Source: Candidatus Zixiibacteriota bacterium (lineage in GTDB: Bacteria; Zixibacteria; MSB-5A5; GN15; PGXB01). Taken from it: a DNA stretch of 7,432 nucleotides. This document shows, piece after piece, positions 1 to 7,367 of this stretch. The notes beneath the pieces are model-generated. The model ran no database searches. It was not told the origin of the DNA and worked only from the letters and a program-made list of their open reading frames with translations. Positions within the stretch are counted from its first letter, which is position 1; every line of letters begins with the position of its first letter. The position numbers and the translations under genes are program-made. Where the stretch lies: assembly GCA_020345705.1 (NCBI GenBank), contig CP070766.1, forward strand, positions 2,222,440-2,229,871, read 5' to 3'.

Positions 1-1178
1 ATAGAAAATACTGGGGCTGGATTGCATTTCTGCTTATCGTCATTGGCGTCGGCTTCCTGTTTTACCTGAGACAGCTCAGCTACGGTCTGGGCGTGACCGG
101 ACTCAGCCGCGATGTCACCTGGGGCTTTTATATCGCCCAGTTCACCTTTCTTGTCGGCGTGGCGGCCTCGGCGGTAATGGTTGTCCTTCCCTATTATTTG
201 CATAACTATAAAGCCTTTGGCAAGATTACTATCCTGGGCGAGTTTCTGGCCATCTCGTCAGTCATTATGTGCATGCTGTTTGTTTTCGTCGATATGGGCC
301 AGCCATTCAGGGGTATGAATATTATTCTACACCCGTCACCTAATTCGCTGATGTTCTGGGATTTGTTTGTCCTCAGCGGTTATTTGATATTGAATGTCCT
401 GATCAGCCGCATCACGCTCGACGCCGAACGCAAGGGCATCGCGCCCCCGAAATGGATCAAACCGATCATCATAATTTCGATCCCGTGGGCGATCAGCATT
501 CACACCGTGACGGCTTTTCTTTATTCCGGTCTGGCGGCGAGGTCCTTCTGGTTGACGGCCGTGCTGGCCCCCCGATTTCTGGCATCGGCCTTCTCATCCG
601 GTCCGGCACTGCTTATCCTCATGGTTCTCCTGATAAGAAAATTCACCAAATTCGATCCGGGCAAACAGTCGATCCAGAAGCTTGCCGAAATCGTCACTTA
701 CGCCATGTGCGTCAATATATTTCTAGTCCTGATGGAATTCTTTACGGTTCTTTACAGCGATATTCCCGAGCATATTCATCACTTTCAATATCTTTTCTTG
801 GGCCTCGACGGAAAAACCACCCTGGTGCCCTGGATGTGGACCTCGATGATACTCGCCGTTGTGTCTCTGATATTGCTTCTTAATCCGAAAACAAGAAGAA
901 AGGAAAGCATTCTGGCGGTGGCCTGTGTGACGGTGTTTGCCTCGATCTGGATTGATAAGGGCCTGGGGATGGTTGTCACCGGCTTTGTTCCGTCGCCGCT
1001 CGGCAGGGTCACCGAGTACTGGCCGACCTGGACGGAGTTCTTCATCAGTCTCGGCGTTTACGGGATAGGCGCTCTGCTTGTTACCGCTTTCTATAAGATT
1101 GCCCTTTCCGTGAGGGGGGAGATTAAGATCGAAGAGGAGGTCAAACAACCGGCGGCGGCTGAGACCGCCTCGCAGTAG
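1..1178 (+). CDS. dsrP: DsrP-like NrfD-family membrane subunit of DsrMKJOP complex (5'-truncated)
   Basis: Integral membrane protein of the NrfD/PsrC family, most like DsrP, which exchanges electrons with the menaquinone pool in the DsrMKJOP complex of sulfur-metabolising bacteria. The frame is open from base 3, and the 30 codons before the GTG at 93 encode a hydrophobic helix (WIAFLLIVIGVGFLFYL). The real start therefore lies before the window, and GTG 93 is an internal valine codon. About ten membrane helices are visible. Counting from GTG 93 as residue 1, the clearest are near 10-36, 47-70, 86-107 and 122-147, with later ones ending in a helix near 316-341. The segment TGLSRDVTWGFYIAQFTFLV and the following VGVAASAVMVVLPYYL are what I recognise as DsrP-like. 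The tail after the last helix is short, charged and Ala-rich. Visible length of about 391 residues fits the family. DsrP, rather than another NrfD paralogue (HmeB, QrcD), is inferred from sequence feel and the siroheme context; dsrMKJO would be expected just upstream. Confidence 0.82.
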   Translation, partial: RKYWGWIAFLLIVIGVGFLFYLRQLSYGLGVTGLSRDVTWGFYIAQFTFLVGVAASAVMVVLPYYLHNYKAFGKITILGEFLAISSVIMCMLFVFVDMGQPFRGMNIILHPSPNSLMFWDLFVLSGYLILNVLISRITLDAERKGIAPPKWIKPIIIISIPWAISIHTVTAFLYSGLAARSFWLTAVLAPRFLASAFSSGPALLILMVLLIRKFTKFDPGKQSIQKLAEIVTYAMCVNIFLVLMEFFTVLYSDIPEHIHHFQYLFLGLDGKTTLVPWMWTSMILAVVSLILLLNPKTRRKESILAVACVTVFASIWIDKGLGMVVTGFVPSPLGRVTEYWPTWTEFFISLGVYGIGALLVTAFYKIALSVRGEIKIEEEVKQPAAAETASQ

Positions 1179-1236
1179 CATGATATCCGGAGAGTGATCG
1201 GGCGGAAAAAGAACAGGTTACTCTACAAAATATAAC

Positions 1237-1265
1237 GGGGTTGTTGCCGACAACCCCTAATTTTT
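1237..1265 (+). terminator. Rho-independent terminator after dsrP
   Basis: A perfect 8-bp stem, GGGGTTGT (1237-1244) pairing with ACAACCCC (1250-1257), closes a 5-base loop TGCCG and is followed by TAATTTTT (1258-1265). This is a classic intrinsic terminator for rightward transcription. It sits 59 bases after the dsrP stop codon, so it plausibly ends the dsr transcript. It also ends only 10 bases before the start codon of the next gene, leaving no room for a promoter downstream of it. The same hairpin could therefore work as a leader attenuator or partial terminator for the downstream operon. The rest of the 97-bp gap is unremarkable. Confidence 0.82.
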
Positions 1266-1275
1266 CGGGTTCCAA

Positions 1276-2973
1276 ATGAACATTGGCGAAAAATCAGACA
1301 TAGTCATCGTCGGCGGTGTCGCCGCCGGGCCTAAAACCGCGGCGACTCTGGTCAGGCGACTCCCGAAGGCCAGGATAACCATCTTTGAAAAAAGCAATGA
1401 TATATCTTTTGCCACCTGCGGGCTGCCTTACTATGCCTCGGGCGACGTCGGCAGTTTCGAGGCGCTGACCTTGACATCGTACGGCGTCCCGCGAGACCGA
1501 AAATTTTTCAGAAATTCGCGGGGATTCGAGGTTATCACCGGCGCCGAAGTCGCGGCCATCGATAGAAAGAAGAAACTCGTCAGGGTGTATCTGAGCGAAA
1601 CCGGTGAATCTATCGAGCACGGCTATGATAAGCTTGTCCTGGCCACCGGCGCAAAACCGCAAAAACCGCCTTTCCCCATAGCCGACAGCTCCCGAATACG
1701 ACATTTCACTCGGCCGAATGATGCTATTTGCTTCCGCGAATCCGCCCAGAAAGGCGAAATCGGAAAGGTCCTGATAGTCGGGGGCGGATTTATCGGCTGT
1801 GAATTGGCCGAGGCCGTCGGTGGCATGTGGGGTATAGAAACGATCCTGGCTGAAAAGGAATTGCAGCTTCTCCCCTATGTTCTTGACGAAGAGATGTCGG
1901 ACCTGGTCACAAGGGAGTTGACCGGCAAAGGCGTGAAGATAATGCTCGGGGTGTGTATCGATGGAATCGGTCTGGACGGAGCCGGTAAACCCGTTGTGAA
2001 AATCGACAAAAGCGAAACAATCGCTGTTGATTATGTCTTCTTATGCCTTGGCGTCCGACCGAATGTCGCCCTTGCCGAAGAATGCGGGCTGGTCATAGGC
2101 GAGACGGGAGGCATTGCAGTTGATGGTCATATGCAGACGTCCGATCAGGATATTTTCGCAGGCGGCGATTGCGTCGAGTCAATCAGCCGGGTCACGGGGA
2201 AGAAGCTCTATATGCCGATGGGGTCGATCGCCAACAGGCACGGGCGGATAATTGCCGAAAATATCGCCGGCGCAGATGCCGAGTTTCCTGGAGTAACCGG
2301 TAGTTTTTTGGTTAAAGTGTACGACGTGAACGTTGGCGCCGTCGGTATATCTCAGCGTGAAGCCGAAAAAGCGGGAATAAACGCCGGGGCTGTCTGGGCC
2401 TCTTTCGTTGACAAACCGGACTACTACCCGGAGAGCAAAAGTTTTACTCTAAAGATGGTTTATGATTCCGACAGCGGGCGTCTCCTCGGCCTCCAGGCGG
2501 TCGGCGCCGGTGACGTCTGTCGGCGTATAGACGTTTTTTCGTCATTTCTTCAAAAGGAAGCGTCAATTCGAGAGCTTATTGATTTTGAACACGGCTACGC
2601 ACCGCCCTATTCGGAGGCGCTTGATCCGCTTTATCATGTGGCGTCTATTGCCCTTGCCCGGCAATGGGGAATAGATATGGTGAGCCCCGGGTTAGATTTT
2701 GAAGATGGTGAAATAGTCTGGCTGGACGTCCGGGAAAAGGCTGAAGCCGCCGAAGCGCCCTGGAGTCCGTTTGACGGGAGTCAAATTAGACGTTATATTA
2801 ACATCCCGTTGAACGAACTGAAGGAGAATCTGGACAAACTCGGGAAGGCCGACAGGATAATGATTATTTGCCGGAGAGGAGCGCGCTCTTACCAGGCGGC
2901 AGTCATGCTCAAACACGCCGGATACAATAACGTCCATATTGTCGGCGGAGGCACGCAGGCGGCCGCACTGTAA
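1276..2973 (+). CDS. FAD/NAD(P)-dependent CoA-disulfide/persulfide reductase with C-terminal rhodanese domain
   Basis: Flavin pyridine-nucleotide disulfide oxidoreductase of the CoA-disulfide reductase/NADH oxidase class, fused to a rhodanese domain. An FAD-binding Rossmann motif (IVIVGGVAAG, 9-18) is followed by the single redox cysteine C48 in SFATCGLPYY. Next come ATGAKP (123-128), the NAD(P)H-binding VGGGFIGCE (168-176) and the second FAD motif IFAGGDC (293-299). The dimerisation domain carries HGYAPPYSEALDPL (439-452), typical of CoA-disulfide reductases. The rhodanese domain spans about 475-565, with LDVR at 483-486 and the active loop CRRGARS (C532 to S538), so its catalytic Cys is intact. 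Length 565 matches CoADR-rhodanese fusions such as the NADH-dependent persulfide reductase (Npsr) of Shewanella, which reduces persulfides or polysulfides; substrate here is inferred. The start is fixed by an in-frame TAA at 1258 and the lack of other start codons before the FAD motif, though no good ribosome-binding site precedes it. It heads the siroheme operon. Confidence 0.86.
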   Translation: MNIGEKSDIVIVGGVAAGPKTAATLVRRLPKARITIFEKSNDISFATCGLPYYASGDVGSFEALTLTSYGVPRDRKFFRNSRGFEVITGAEVAAIDRKKKLVRVYLSETGESIEHGYDKLVLATGAKPQKPPFPIADSSRIRHFTRPNDAICFRESAQKGEIGKVLIVGGGFIGCELAEAVGGMWGIETILAEKELQLLPYVLDEEMSDLVTRELTGKGVKIMLGVCIDGIGLDGAGKPVVKIDKSETIAVDYVFLCLGVRPNVALAEECGLVIGETGGIAVDGHMQTSDQDIFAGGDCVESISRVTGKKLYMPMGSIANRHGRIIAENIAGADAEFPGVTGSFLVKVYDVNVGAVGISQREAEKAGINAGAVWASFVDKPDYYPESKSFTLKMVYDSDSGRLLGLQAVGAGDVCRRIDVFSSFLQKEASIRELIDFEHGYAPPYSEALDPLYHVASIALARQWGIDMVSPGLDFEDGEIVWLDVREKAEAAEAPWSPFDGSQIRRYINIPLNELKENLDKLGKADRIMIICRRGARSYQAAVMLKHAGYNNVHIVGGGTQAAAL

Positions 2974-2982
2974 TGACCTGCG

Positions 2983-2988
2983 AAAGGA
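2983..2988 (+). promoter_or_regulatory. Ribosome-binding site for hemA
   Basis: AAAGGA lies between the stop codon of the flavoenzyme gene and the hemA ATG at 3002. The 13-base spacing is long, so initiation may be partly coupled to translation of the upstream gene. It supports ATG 3002 as the start, which also places the conserved CGINHKTA block at the expected distance from the N-terminus. Confidence 0.45.
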
Positions 2989-3001
2989 ACAATAGACTCC
3001 G

Positions 3002-4222
3002 ATGACGACAAGTAACTGGCACTTAGCCGTATGCGGTATCAATCATAAAACCGCCTCGATTTCACAGCGGGAACTTATCCAGTTGAACCGAAGCGAGATG
3101 GCCAAAGCCCACGCCACCTTCAGTAACCTGACCGGAGTGATCGAGTCAACGATCGTGTCGACTTGCAACCGTGTCGAATTTTACTTCGTCTTTAAAAGGG
3201 ATCACCATCCCTTTGATCTGGTCAGGAAATTCTATCAGAGGTTCAAGGGTACGAACGTCTCGGGGCTGGAGGAGCGTTTTTATACAAAGAAGAACAAGCA
3301 TGCCGCCGACAACCTGTTTCGCGTGGCAGCCGGAATCGATTCGATGGTCATCGGCGAAAACCAGATACTTGGCCAGATGAAGGATGCCTACAGCTCGGCC
3401 TGCGCCGTCCGGGCGGCCGGCAAGGTGATTCACCGTCTCTTTCACCAGGCGTTTCGGGTCGGCAAAATTGCGCGCACCGATACCGAGATGGGCAAAGGCG
3501 CCTGTTCGGTCAGCAGTGCCGCCGTTGAAATGCTCAAAAGTCGGCTGAATGCCCTCAATGACCCGTCAATTCTATTCATTGGGATTAACCAGATGATCGC
3601 GCTGGCCGCATCCGGCCTTCAGAAGCTTGACTATGGGCGGTTCGCATTCGCCAACCGTTCGCCGGAAACGGCGCGGGAATTCGCGGCAAAATATGAAGCG
3701 TCAGGATTTTCATTGGATGATCTCCCCGCCCGGCTGGCCGACTCTGATGTGGTCATAACGTGCACCGGATCGAGCACACCAATTCTTACACGGAAGATGC
3801 TTGATGACCTCATGGCCTCTCGTCCGGACAAGAAGTTGACCATTATGGACATGGCTGTACCGCGAGACGTTGAAATCGAGAATGATTACAGCCCTGATAT
3901 TGAAGTGCTTAATCTGGAAGATATTCAGCGGTTTGTCAAAAACCAGCAGGACAAACGTCTCCAGGCGATTCCCGGAGTTGAAGAGATTATCGAGCGGAAG
4001 CTTGGCGAGTTTGTGTACTGGTTTGATCATGTGCGCTACGAGCCGGTCTACAACGGCCTGCACGACGCTTATGAAAATATCCGGAAGCAGGTAATGGCAA
4101 CGGCGTTGGAGGAACTGCCTGAGGATCAGCGCACGACAGTCAATCTGGTGACGAGGAACCTGGTCAACAAACTGGTGCAGTTGAAGATCAGAATAAACGG
4201 CGAACCGGAAGAACAGGAGTAA
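3002..4222 (+). CDS. hemA: Glutamyl-tRNA reductase
   Basis: Catalyses NADPH-dependent reduction of glutamyl-tRNA(Glu) to glutamate-1-semialdehyde, the first committed step of C5-pathway tetrapyrrole synthesis in the cytoplasm. The N-terminal catalytic domain shows CGINHKTAS (11-19), the nucleophilic cysteine C55 in STCNRVEFY, H100, and the signature block GIDSMVIGENQILGQ (111-125). The NADPH domain follows, with ANRS (217-220), TGSS (255-258) and DMAVPRDVE (283-291). The C-terminal helical dimerisation domain ends in RNLVNKLVQLKIRI, a variant of the family's LxNKLLH-type end. Length 406 is close to the usual 410-430. One oddity is the Rossmann turn, usually GAGEM, which reads GINQM at 194-198, so the second glycine is replaced by asparagine. 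The conserved YDIDDL segment reads LNLEDI (303-308). All catalytic residues are present, so I infer an active enzyme. It is followed 7 bases later by the SirC-like gene. Confidence 0.95.
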   Translation: MTTSNWHLAVCGINHKTASISQRELIQLNRSEMAKAHATFSNLTGVIESTIVSTCNRVEFYFVFKRDHHPFDLVRKFYQRFKGTNVSGLEERFYTKKNKHAADNLFRVAAGIDSMVIGENQILGQMKDAYSSACAVRAAGKVIHRLFHQAFRVGKIARTDTEMGKGACSVSSAAVEMLKSRLNALNDPSILFIGINQMIALAASGLQKLDYGRFAFANRSPETAREFAAKYEASGFSLDDLPARLADSDVVITCTGSSTPILTRKMLDDLMASRPDKKLTIMDMAVPRDVEIENDYSPDIEVLNLEDIQRFVKNQQDKRLQAIPGVEEIIERKLGEFVYWFDHVRYEPVYNGLHDAYENIRKQVMATALEELPEDQRTTVNLVTRNLVNKLVQLKIRINGEPEEQE

Positions 4223-4229
4223 ATCAGGA

Positions 4230-4871
4230 ATGGCACATGCTTACATGCCGATCGGCCTGTCTCTCAAGAAGCGCAGCTGTCTGGTTGTTGGGGGCGGCAA
4301 AGTTGCCCTGCGTAAGGTCAATGCCCTGCTTGATTACGATACCGAAGTTACTATTGTGGCTGTAGAACCGCACGAAAAAATCGAGTACTTCGCCGCCAAA
4401 GGACTGGTCAAACTGGAAAAAAGAGCCTATCAATCGCCGGAAGCACAATCATACGGAATTGTCATCTCGGCCAGCAATGACGGTGCGGTCAATGAAACAG
4501 TCCACGCTGACTGCAAAAAGGCGGGCGTGCCGATAAACGTCGTGGATAATCCCGGTCTCTGCGATTTTATTTTCCCGGCGGTGGTCAGACGCGGCTGTAT
4601 ATCGGTATCTGTCTCCAGTGACGGCAAAGCACCGTTTCTGTCGGGTCACCTGAAGCTGATCCTGGAGAACCTGTTCTCCGAAGCCCGGTGGGAAAAAATC
4701 GCCGGTCTGGCTGCTGATTTTCGCGCGCGGGTGCATAAGCGCTGGCCCGATGATCATGAGAAAAGATCGGCCGCGATTGCGAAATTTCTCGAATCCGACT
4801 GGAAGGAACTCCTGAGAAGCAGCACCAACCAGGAACTCAGCAAGCTTCTGGATGAAATGCTCGATGCCTGA
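4230..4871 (+). CDS. Precorrin-2 dehydrogenase (SirC/Met8/CysG N-terminal type), possibly also sirohydrochlorin ferrochelatase
   Basis: NAD-dependent oxidation of precorrin-2 to sirohydrochlorin, the penultimate siroheme step. The NAD-binding Rossmann motif is LVVGGGKVALRK (18-29), followed by ISASND (79-84) with N88. The conserved active-site block INVVDNPGLCDFIFPA spans 102-117. D106 aligns with the aspartate of CysG (D104) and Met8p (D141) reported as essential for dehydrogenation and chelation. VSSDGKAPFLS (128-138) matches the CysG segment around S128. The remaining C-terminal 75 residues form the helical domain. Length 213 fits free-standing SirC/Met8 proteins (about 150-275). Whether it also inserts iron, as Met8p and CysG do, cannot be told from sequence. 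A good ribosome-binding site (AGGAG at 4215-4219, overlapping the end of hemA) supports ATG 4230, although M6 at 4245 is an alternative. Its methyltransferase partner is encoded separately downstream, unlike in the fused CysG. Confidence 0.9.
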   Translation: MAHAYMPIGLSLKKRSCLVVGGGKVALRKVNALLDYDTEVTIVAVEPHEKIEYFAAKGLVKLEKRAYQSPEAQSYGIVISASNDGAVNETVHADCKKAGVPINVVDNPGLCDFIFPAVVRRGCISVSVSSDGKAPFLSGHLKLILENLFSEARWEKIAGLAADFRARVHKRWPDDHEKRSAAIAKFLESDWKELLRSSTNQELSKLLDEMLDA

Positions 4872-4897
4872 GCGCAATCTCCCATGGTTCGGCACTG

Positions 4898-5824
4898 ATG
4901 TCTGACGATACAATAAAAATCGGTACAAGGGGCAGCATGCTCGCCGCCTCTCAGACCAATCAGGTCATTGAGCTTCTGAAACAAATGAATCCCGGGTTGA
5001 CTTTCACGGTCGTGACTGTCAGGACGGTTGGAGACAGGGATAGTACTACTTCGCTGGAAAAGATGGGCGGAACCGGCGTATTTACAGCGCAGATTGAGAG
5101 GGAGCTTCTGGAAGGGACAGTCGACATTGCCGTTCACAGCGCCAAAGACCTCCCTTCCGATATGACGGATGACTTGACAATCGGAGCGGTTCCCCTACGG
5201 GAAGCCTGTGAGGACGTCTGGATATCGGGAGACAACATGTTGCTTGCCGACACGCTACCCGGGTCGGTCGTCGGAACTGGTTCGCCTAGGCGCCGGGCGC
5301 AGATTCTCCATGTTCGCCCGGATTTGAAAGTCATGGATATTCGCGGAAACATTGAAACCCGGCTCAGGAAAGTGGTTACCGGGCAGTACGATGCCCTGGT
5401 GATGGCTCATGCCGGATTGAAACGAGCCGGTCTTGATTACAACATCACCGAAATTCTGCCGCCTGAGAAATTCGTGCCGGCCCCGGGGCAGGGGGCTCTG
5501 GCCGTTCAGATTCGGCATGGTGACCAAAGGATACGTGAGATAGCTGCATCAATCGACGACCCGATATCTCATAGATGCCTGGGTATTGAACGGCTGCTTC
5601 TCCGCAGACTCAATGCTGGCTGCTCGGCCGCTGTCGGCGGATTGGCGATTTTTCACGATGACGGCATCCGCCTGATTGCAGTAGTGCTTGACAAAAACGG
5701 CACCAGGCGTTTATATGCCGAGGGAAGTATCCCGCCGGAGCAGACGGATGAAGCTCTGGTTGATCCCGTCGTGAGCGAATTATTAGCGCACGGAGCAAAG
5801 GAAATCATAGATGCCGAAGGTTAA
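4898..5824 (+). CDS. hemC: Porphobilinogen deaminase (hydroxymethylbilane synthase)
   Basis: Polymerises four porphobilinogen units into hydroxymethylbilane in the cytoplasm, using a covalently bound dipyrromethane cofactor. The family motifs are complete and keep the numbering of the E. coli enzyme: IGTRGSMLAASQ (8-19, with R11), AVHSAKDLPS (78-87, with K83 and catalytic D84), GTGSPRRRAQ (126-135), RGNIETRLRK (149-158), APGQGALAV (195-203) and GCSAAVGG (241-248), where C242 carries the cofactor. Length 308 is typical. No strong ribosome-binding site is visible in the 26-base gap after the SirC-like gene, so translational coupling is likely. ATG 4898 places the first strand IKIGTRGS at the expected position. 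Its 3' end overlaps or nearly abuts the cobA-hemD fusion. Confidence 0.97.
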   Translation: MSDDTIKIGTRGSMLAASQTNQVIELLKQMNPGLTFTVVTVRTVGDRDSTTSLEKMGGTGVFTAQIERELLEGTVDIAVHSAKDLPSDMTDDLTIGAVPLREACEDVWISGDNMLLADTLPGSVVGTGSPRRRAQILHVRPDLKVMDIRGNIETRLRKVVTGQYDALVMAHAGLKRAGLDYNITEILPPEKFVPAPGQGALAVQIRHGDQRIREIAASIDDPISHRCLGIERLLLRRLNAGCSAAVGGLAIFHDDGIRLIAVVLDKNGTRRLYAEGSIPPEQTDEALVDPVVSELLAHGAKEIIDAEG

Positions 5825-7352
5825 TAACAGGATGAAAGGTACAGTCTATCTGGTCGGGGCCGGCCCCGGGGATCCGGGGCTAATCACAAAAAAAGGGCTC
5901 GACATTCTCCAGGCCGGCGACGTCGTCGTCTATGACAACCTTGTTCCGGGCGAGTTGATTATCTCGCTTCCGCGCTCCGTTGAGAAATATTATGTCGGGA
6001 AAAAAGCCGGGGCACATACATTGCCCCAGGAAGAGATCAACAGGCTGATGGTCAAGCTGGCGAAGGACGGAAAGAACGTCGTCCGCCTGAAAGGCAGTGA
6101 CCCGTTGATATTCGGACGGGGCGGAGAAGAAGCGAGATTTCTAAAAGAAAACGGTGTTCCTTATGAAATCGTCCCTGGCATCACTGCCGGGATCGGGGCC
6201 GCGGCCTACAGCGGCATACCGTGCACCGACCGGGAAAAGGCGTCGTTCGTCACCTTTGTCACGGGACACAAAGCCGGAGATAAAGAAACCTCCACAGTCC
6301 CCTGGGAATGGGTGGCCGGAGTTGAAAACGGCACGATCGTCATTTACATGGCAGTCGGCGAAATCGAAAACATCATCGGTAAAATGCTGGAGAACGGAAT
6401 GCCCCCTGAGCGACCATGCGCCGTGATCGAACGAGGAACTCTCCCGACCCAGCGCACGTTCACCTCTACCCTTCAAAGCATGGTGGACAAAGTCAAAGCC
6501 GAAAATATCAAGGCCCCGGCCATTTTCATAATCGGCGAGGTCGTTGAATTCCGTGAGAACATGAAATGGTTCGAAAGCAAACCCCTCATCGGCCTAAGAA
6601 TAATGGTTACCCGCCCGCCCGACCAAGCGCAGGATATGTACCGGTCCTTAAGGGAACTCGGCGCAGAAGTTCTGCCTTATCCTACAATAGGAACCGAAAA
6701 TGCAGAGGATGACGGAGCATGGACTTCCTTCGGGAAAATAATCGGCAAAAAGAAGTGGCTCATTTTCACGAGTGAAAATGGAGTCAGGTACTTTTTCCGA
6801 CAGTTCATCGGCAGATTCGGTGATATACGCAAGCTCGGCGACTGCAAAATCGCGGCGGTCGGTTATGGAACGGCGCGGGTGTTGAAGGCTTTCAACATAA
6901 GGCCCGATTTCATCCCGAAAACAGCAACAACTCTTTCACTGGCTGAGGAGTTGAGAGAGGCTTTTGATCTTGCAGGCGTCAGGGCTGTTCGCGTTCGGGG
7001 AAATCTCGGGGATAACCGGGTGGAGCGAGTGCTTGAAGAGGCGGGTGCCACTGTCCTGCCGCTTCCTGCCTACCGTACATTTTATCCTCAATGGCCTGAC
7101 GGATTCAAAGAAAAACTGTTTGAGCATCCGCCGGACGTTATTACGTTCACAAGCGGTTCTACCTGCGAAGGCCTGTGCCGTCTGCTTCCTGAATCGAAAA
7201 TCAGGACGCTTACCGAAGGCAAGGCGATAGTGTCGATCGGGCCGTCGACGTCCGAAATCATCCGTTCCCATGGAATTGATGTCACGCTGGAAGCCGAGGA
7301 ACACAGTATTCCCGGTGACATAAACGAAATCGTAAAGCATTTTAGAAAATAG
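5811..7352 (+). CDS. cobA-hemD: CobA-HemD fusion: uroporphyrinogen-III C-methyltransferase / uroporphyrinogen-III synthase
   Basis: Bifunctional enzyme. The C-terminal half cyclises hydroxymethylbilane to uroporphyrinogen III, and the N-terminal half uses two S-adenosylmethionine molecules to make precorrin-2. The methyltransferase domain (about 8-250) shows VGAGPGDPGL (15-24), YDNLV (41-45), VGKKAG (62-67), VRLKGSDPLIFGRGGEE (91-107), VPGITAG (121-127), TGHK (151-154) and IERGT (206-210). The HemD domain runs from about 260 to 513, opening with GLRIMVTRP (261-269) after the linker motif WFESKPL, and including FTSENGV (319-325) and VRVRGN. Similar fusions are known in Desulfovibrio and clostridia. 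Two starts are possible. ATG 5811 has AAAGGA upstream at 5797-5802 and overlaps hemC by 14 bases. ATG 5832 (residue 8) has GAAGG at 5816-5820 and gives the family-typical beginning MKGTVYLVGAGPG with a 7-base gap. I slightly favour 5832 on family similarity. Confidence 0.94.
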   Translation: MPKVNNRMKGTVYLVGAGPGDPGLITKKGLDILQAGDVVVYDNLVPGELIISLPRSVEKYYVGKKAGAHTLPQEEINRLMVKLAKDGKNVVRLKGSDPLIFGRGGEEARFLKENGVPYEIVPGITAGIGAAAYSGIPCTDREKASFVTFVTGHKAGDKETSTVPWEWVAGVENGTIVIYMAVGEIENIIGKMLENGMPPERPCAVIERGTLPTQRTFTSTLQSMVDKVKAENIKAPAIFIIGEVVEFRENMKWFESKPLIGLRIMVTRPPDQAQDMYRSLRELGAEVLPYPTIGTENAEDDGAWTSFGKIIGKKKWLIFTSENGVRYFFRQFIGRFGDIRKLGDCKIAAVGYGTARVLKAFNIRPDFIPKTATTLSLAEELREAFDLAGVRAVRVRGNLGDNRVERVLEEAGATVLPLPAYRTFYPQWPDGFKEKLFEHPPDVITFTSGSTCEGLCRLLPESKIRTLTEGKAIVSIGPSTSEIIRSHGIDVTLEAEEHSIPGDINEIVKHFRK

Positions 7353-7356
7353 ATGT

Positions 7357-7362
7357 AAGAGG
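7357..7362 (+). promoter_or_regulatory. Ribosome-binding site for hemB
   Basis: AAGAGG ends five bases before ATG 7368. This is a near-consensus Shine-Dalgarno at good spacing and confirms the start of the truncated downstream gene. Confidence 0.6.
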
Positions 7363-7367
7363 CAAAT

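Noticed and set aside
93..95. GTG as the start codon of dsrP
   Set aside because: The frame stays open to the left window edge and encodes a hydrophobic first helix expected for the family, so translation starts upstream of the window.
452..883. 143-codon plus-strand frame inside dsrP
   Set aside because: It is out of frame with the conserved transmembrane protein and low in recognisable structure. No ribosome-binding site or family signature was seen.
723..1181. 152-codon minus-strand open frame opposite dsrP
   Set aside because: It is rich in Arg, Gly and His with no recognisable motif and is fully opposite a conserved membrane protein, so it is most likely a shadow frame.
1208..1236. Possible sigma-70 promoter with TATAAC as -10
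   Set aside because: The bases about 17 upstream (AAAGAA) do not resemble TTGACA, and a start near 1243 would fall inside the terminator hairpin. It is mentioned only as an open question.
4449..4928. 159-codon open frame on the minus strand across the end of the SirC-like gene and start of hemC
   Set aside because: It lies antisense to two clearly conserved genes, shows no recognisable domain, and spans the junction between them. It is a shadow of biased codon use.
5856..5871. GC palindromes GGGGCCGGCCCC and CCCCGGGG, possible hairpin or protein site
   Set aside because: They lie inside codons for the glycine/proline-rich SAM-binding motif GAGPGDPG, which forces runs of G and C, and no T-tract follows.
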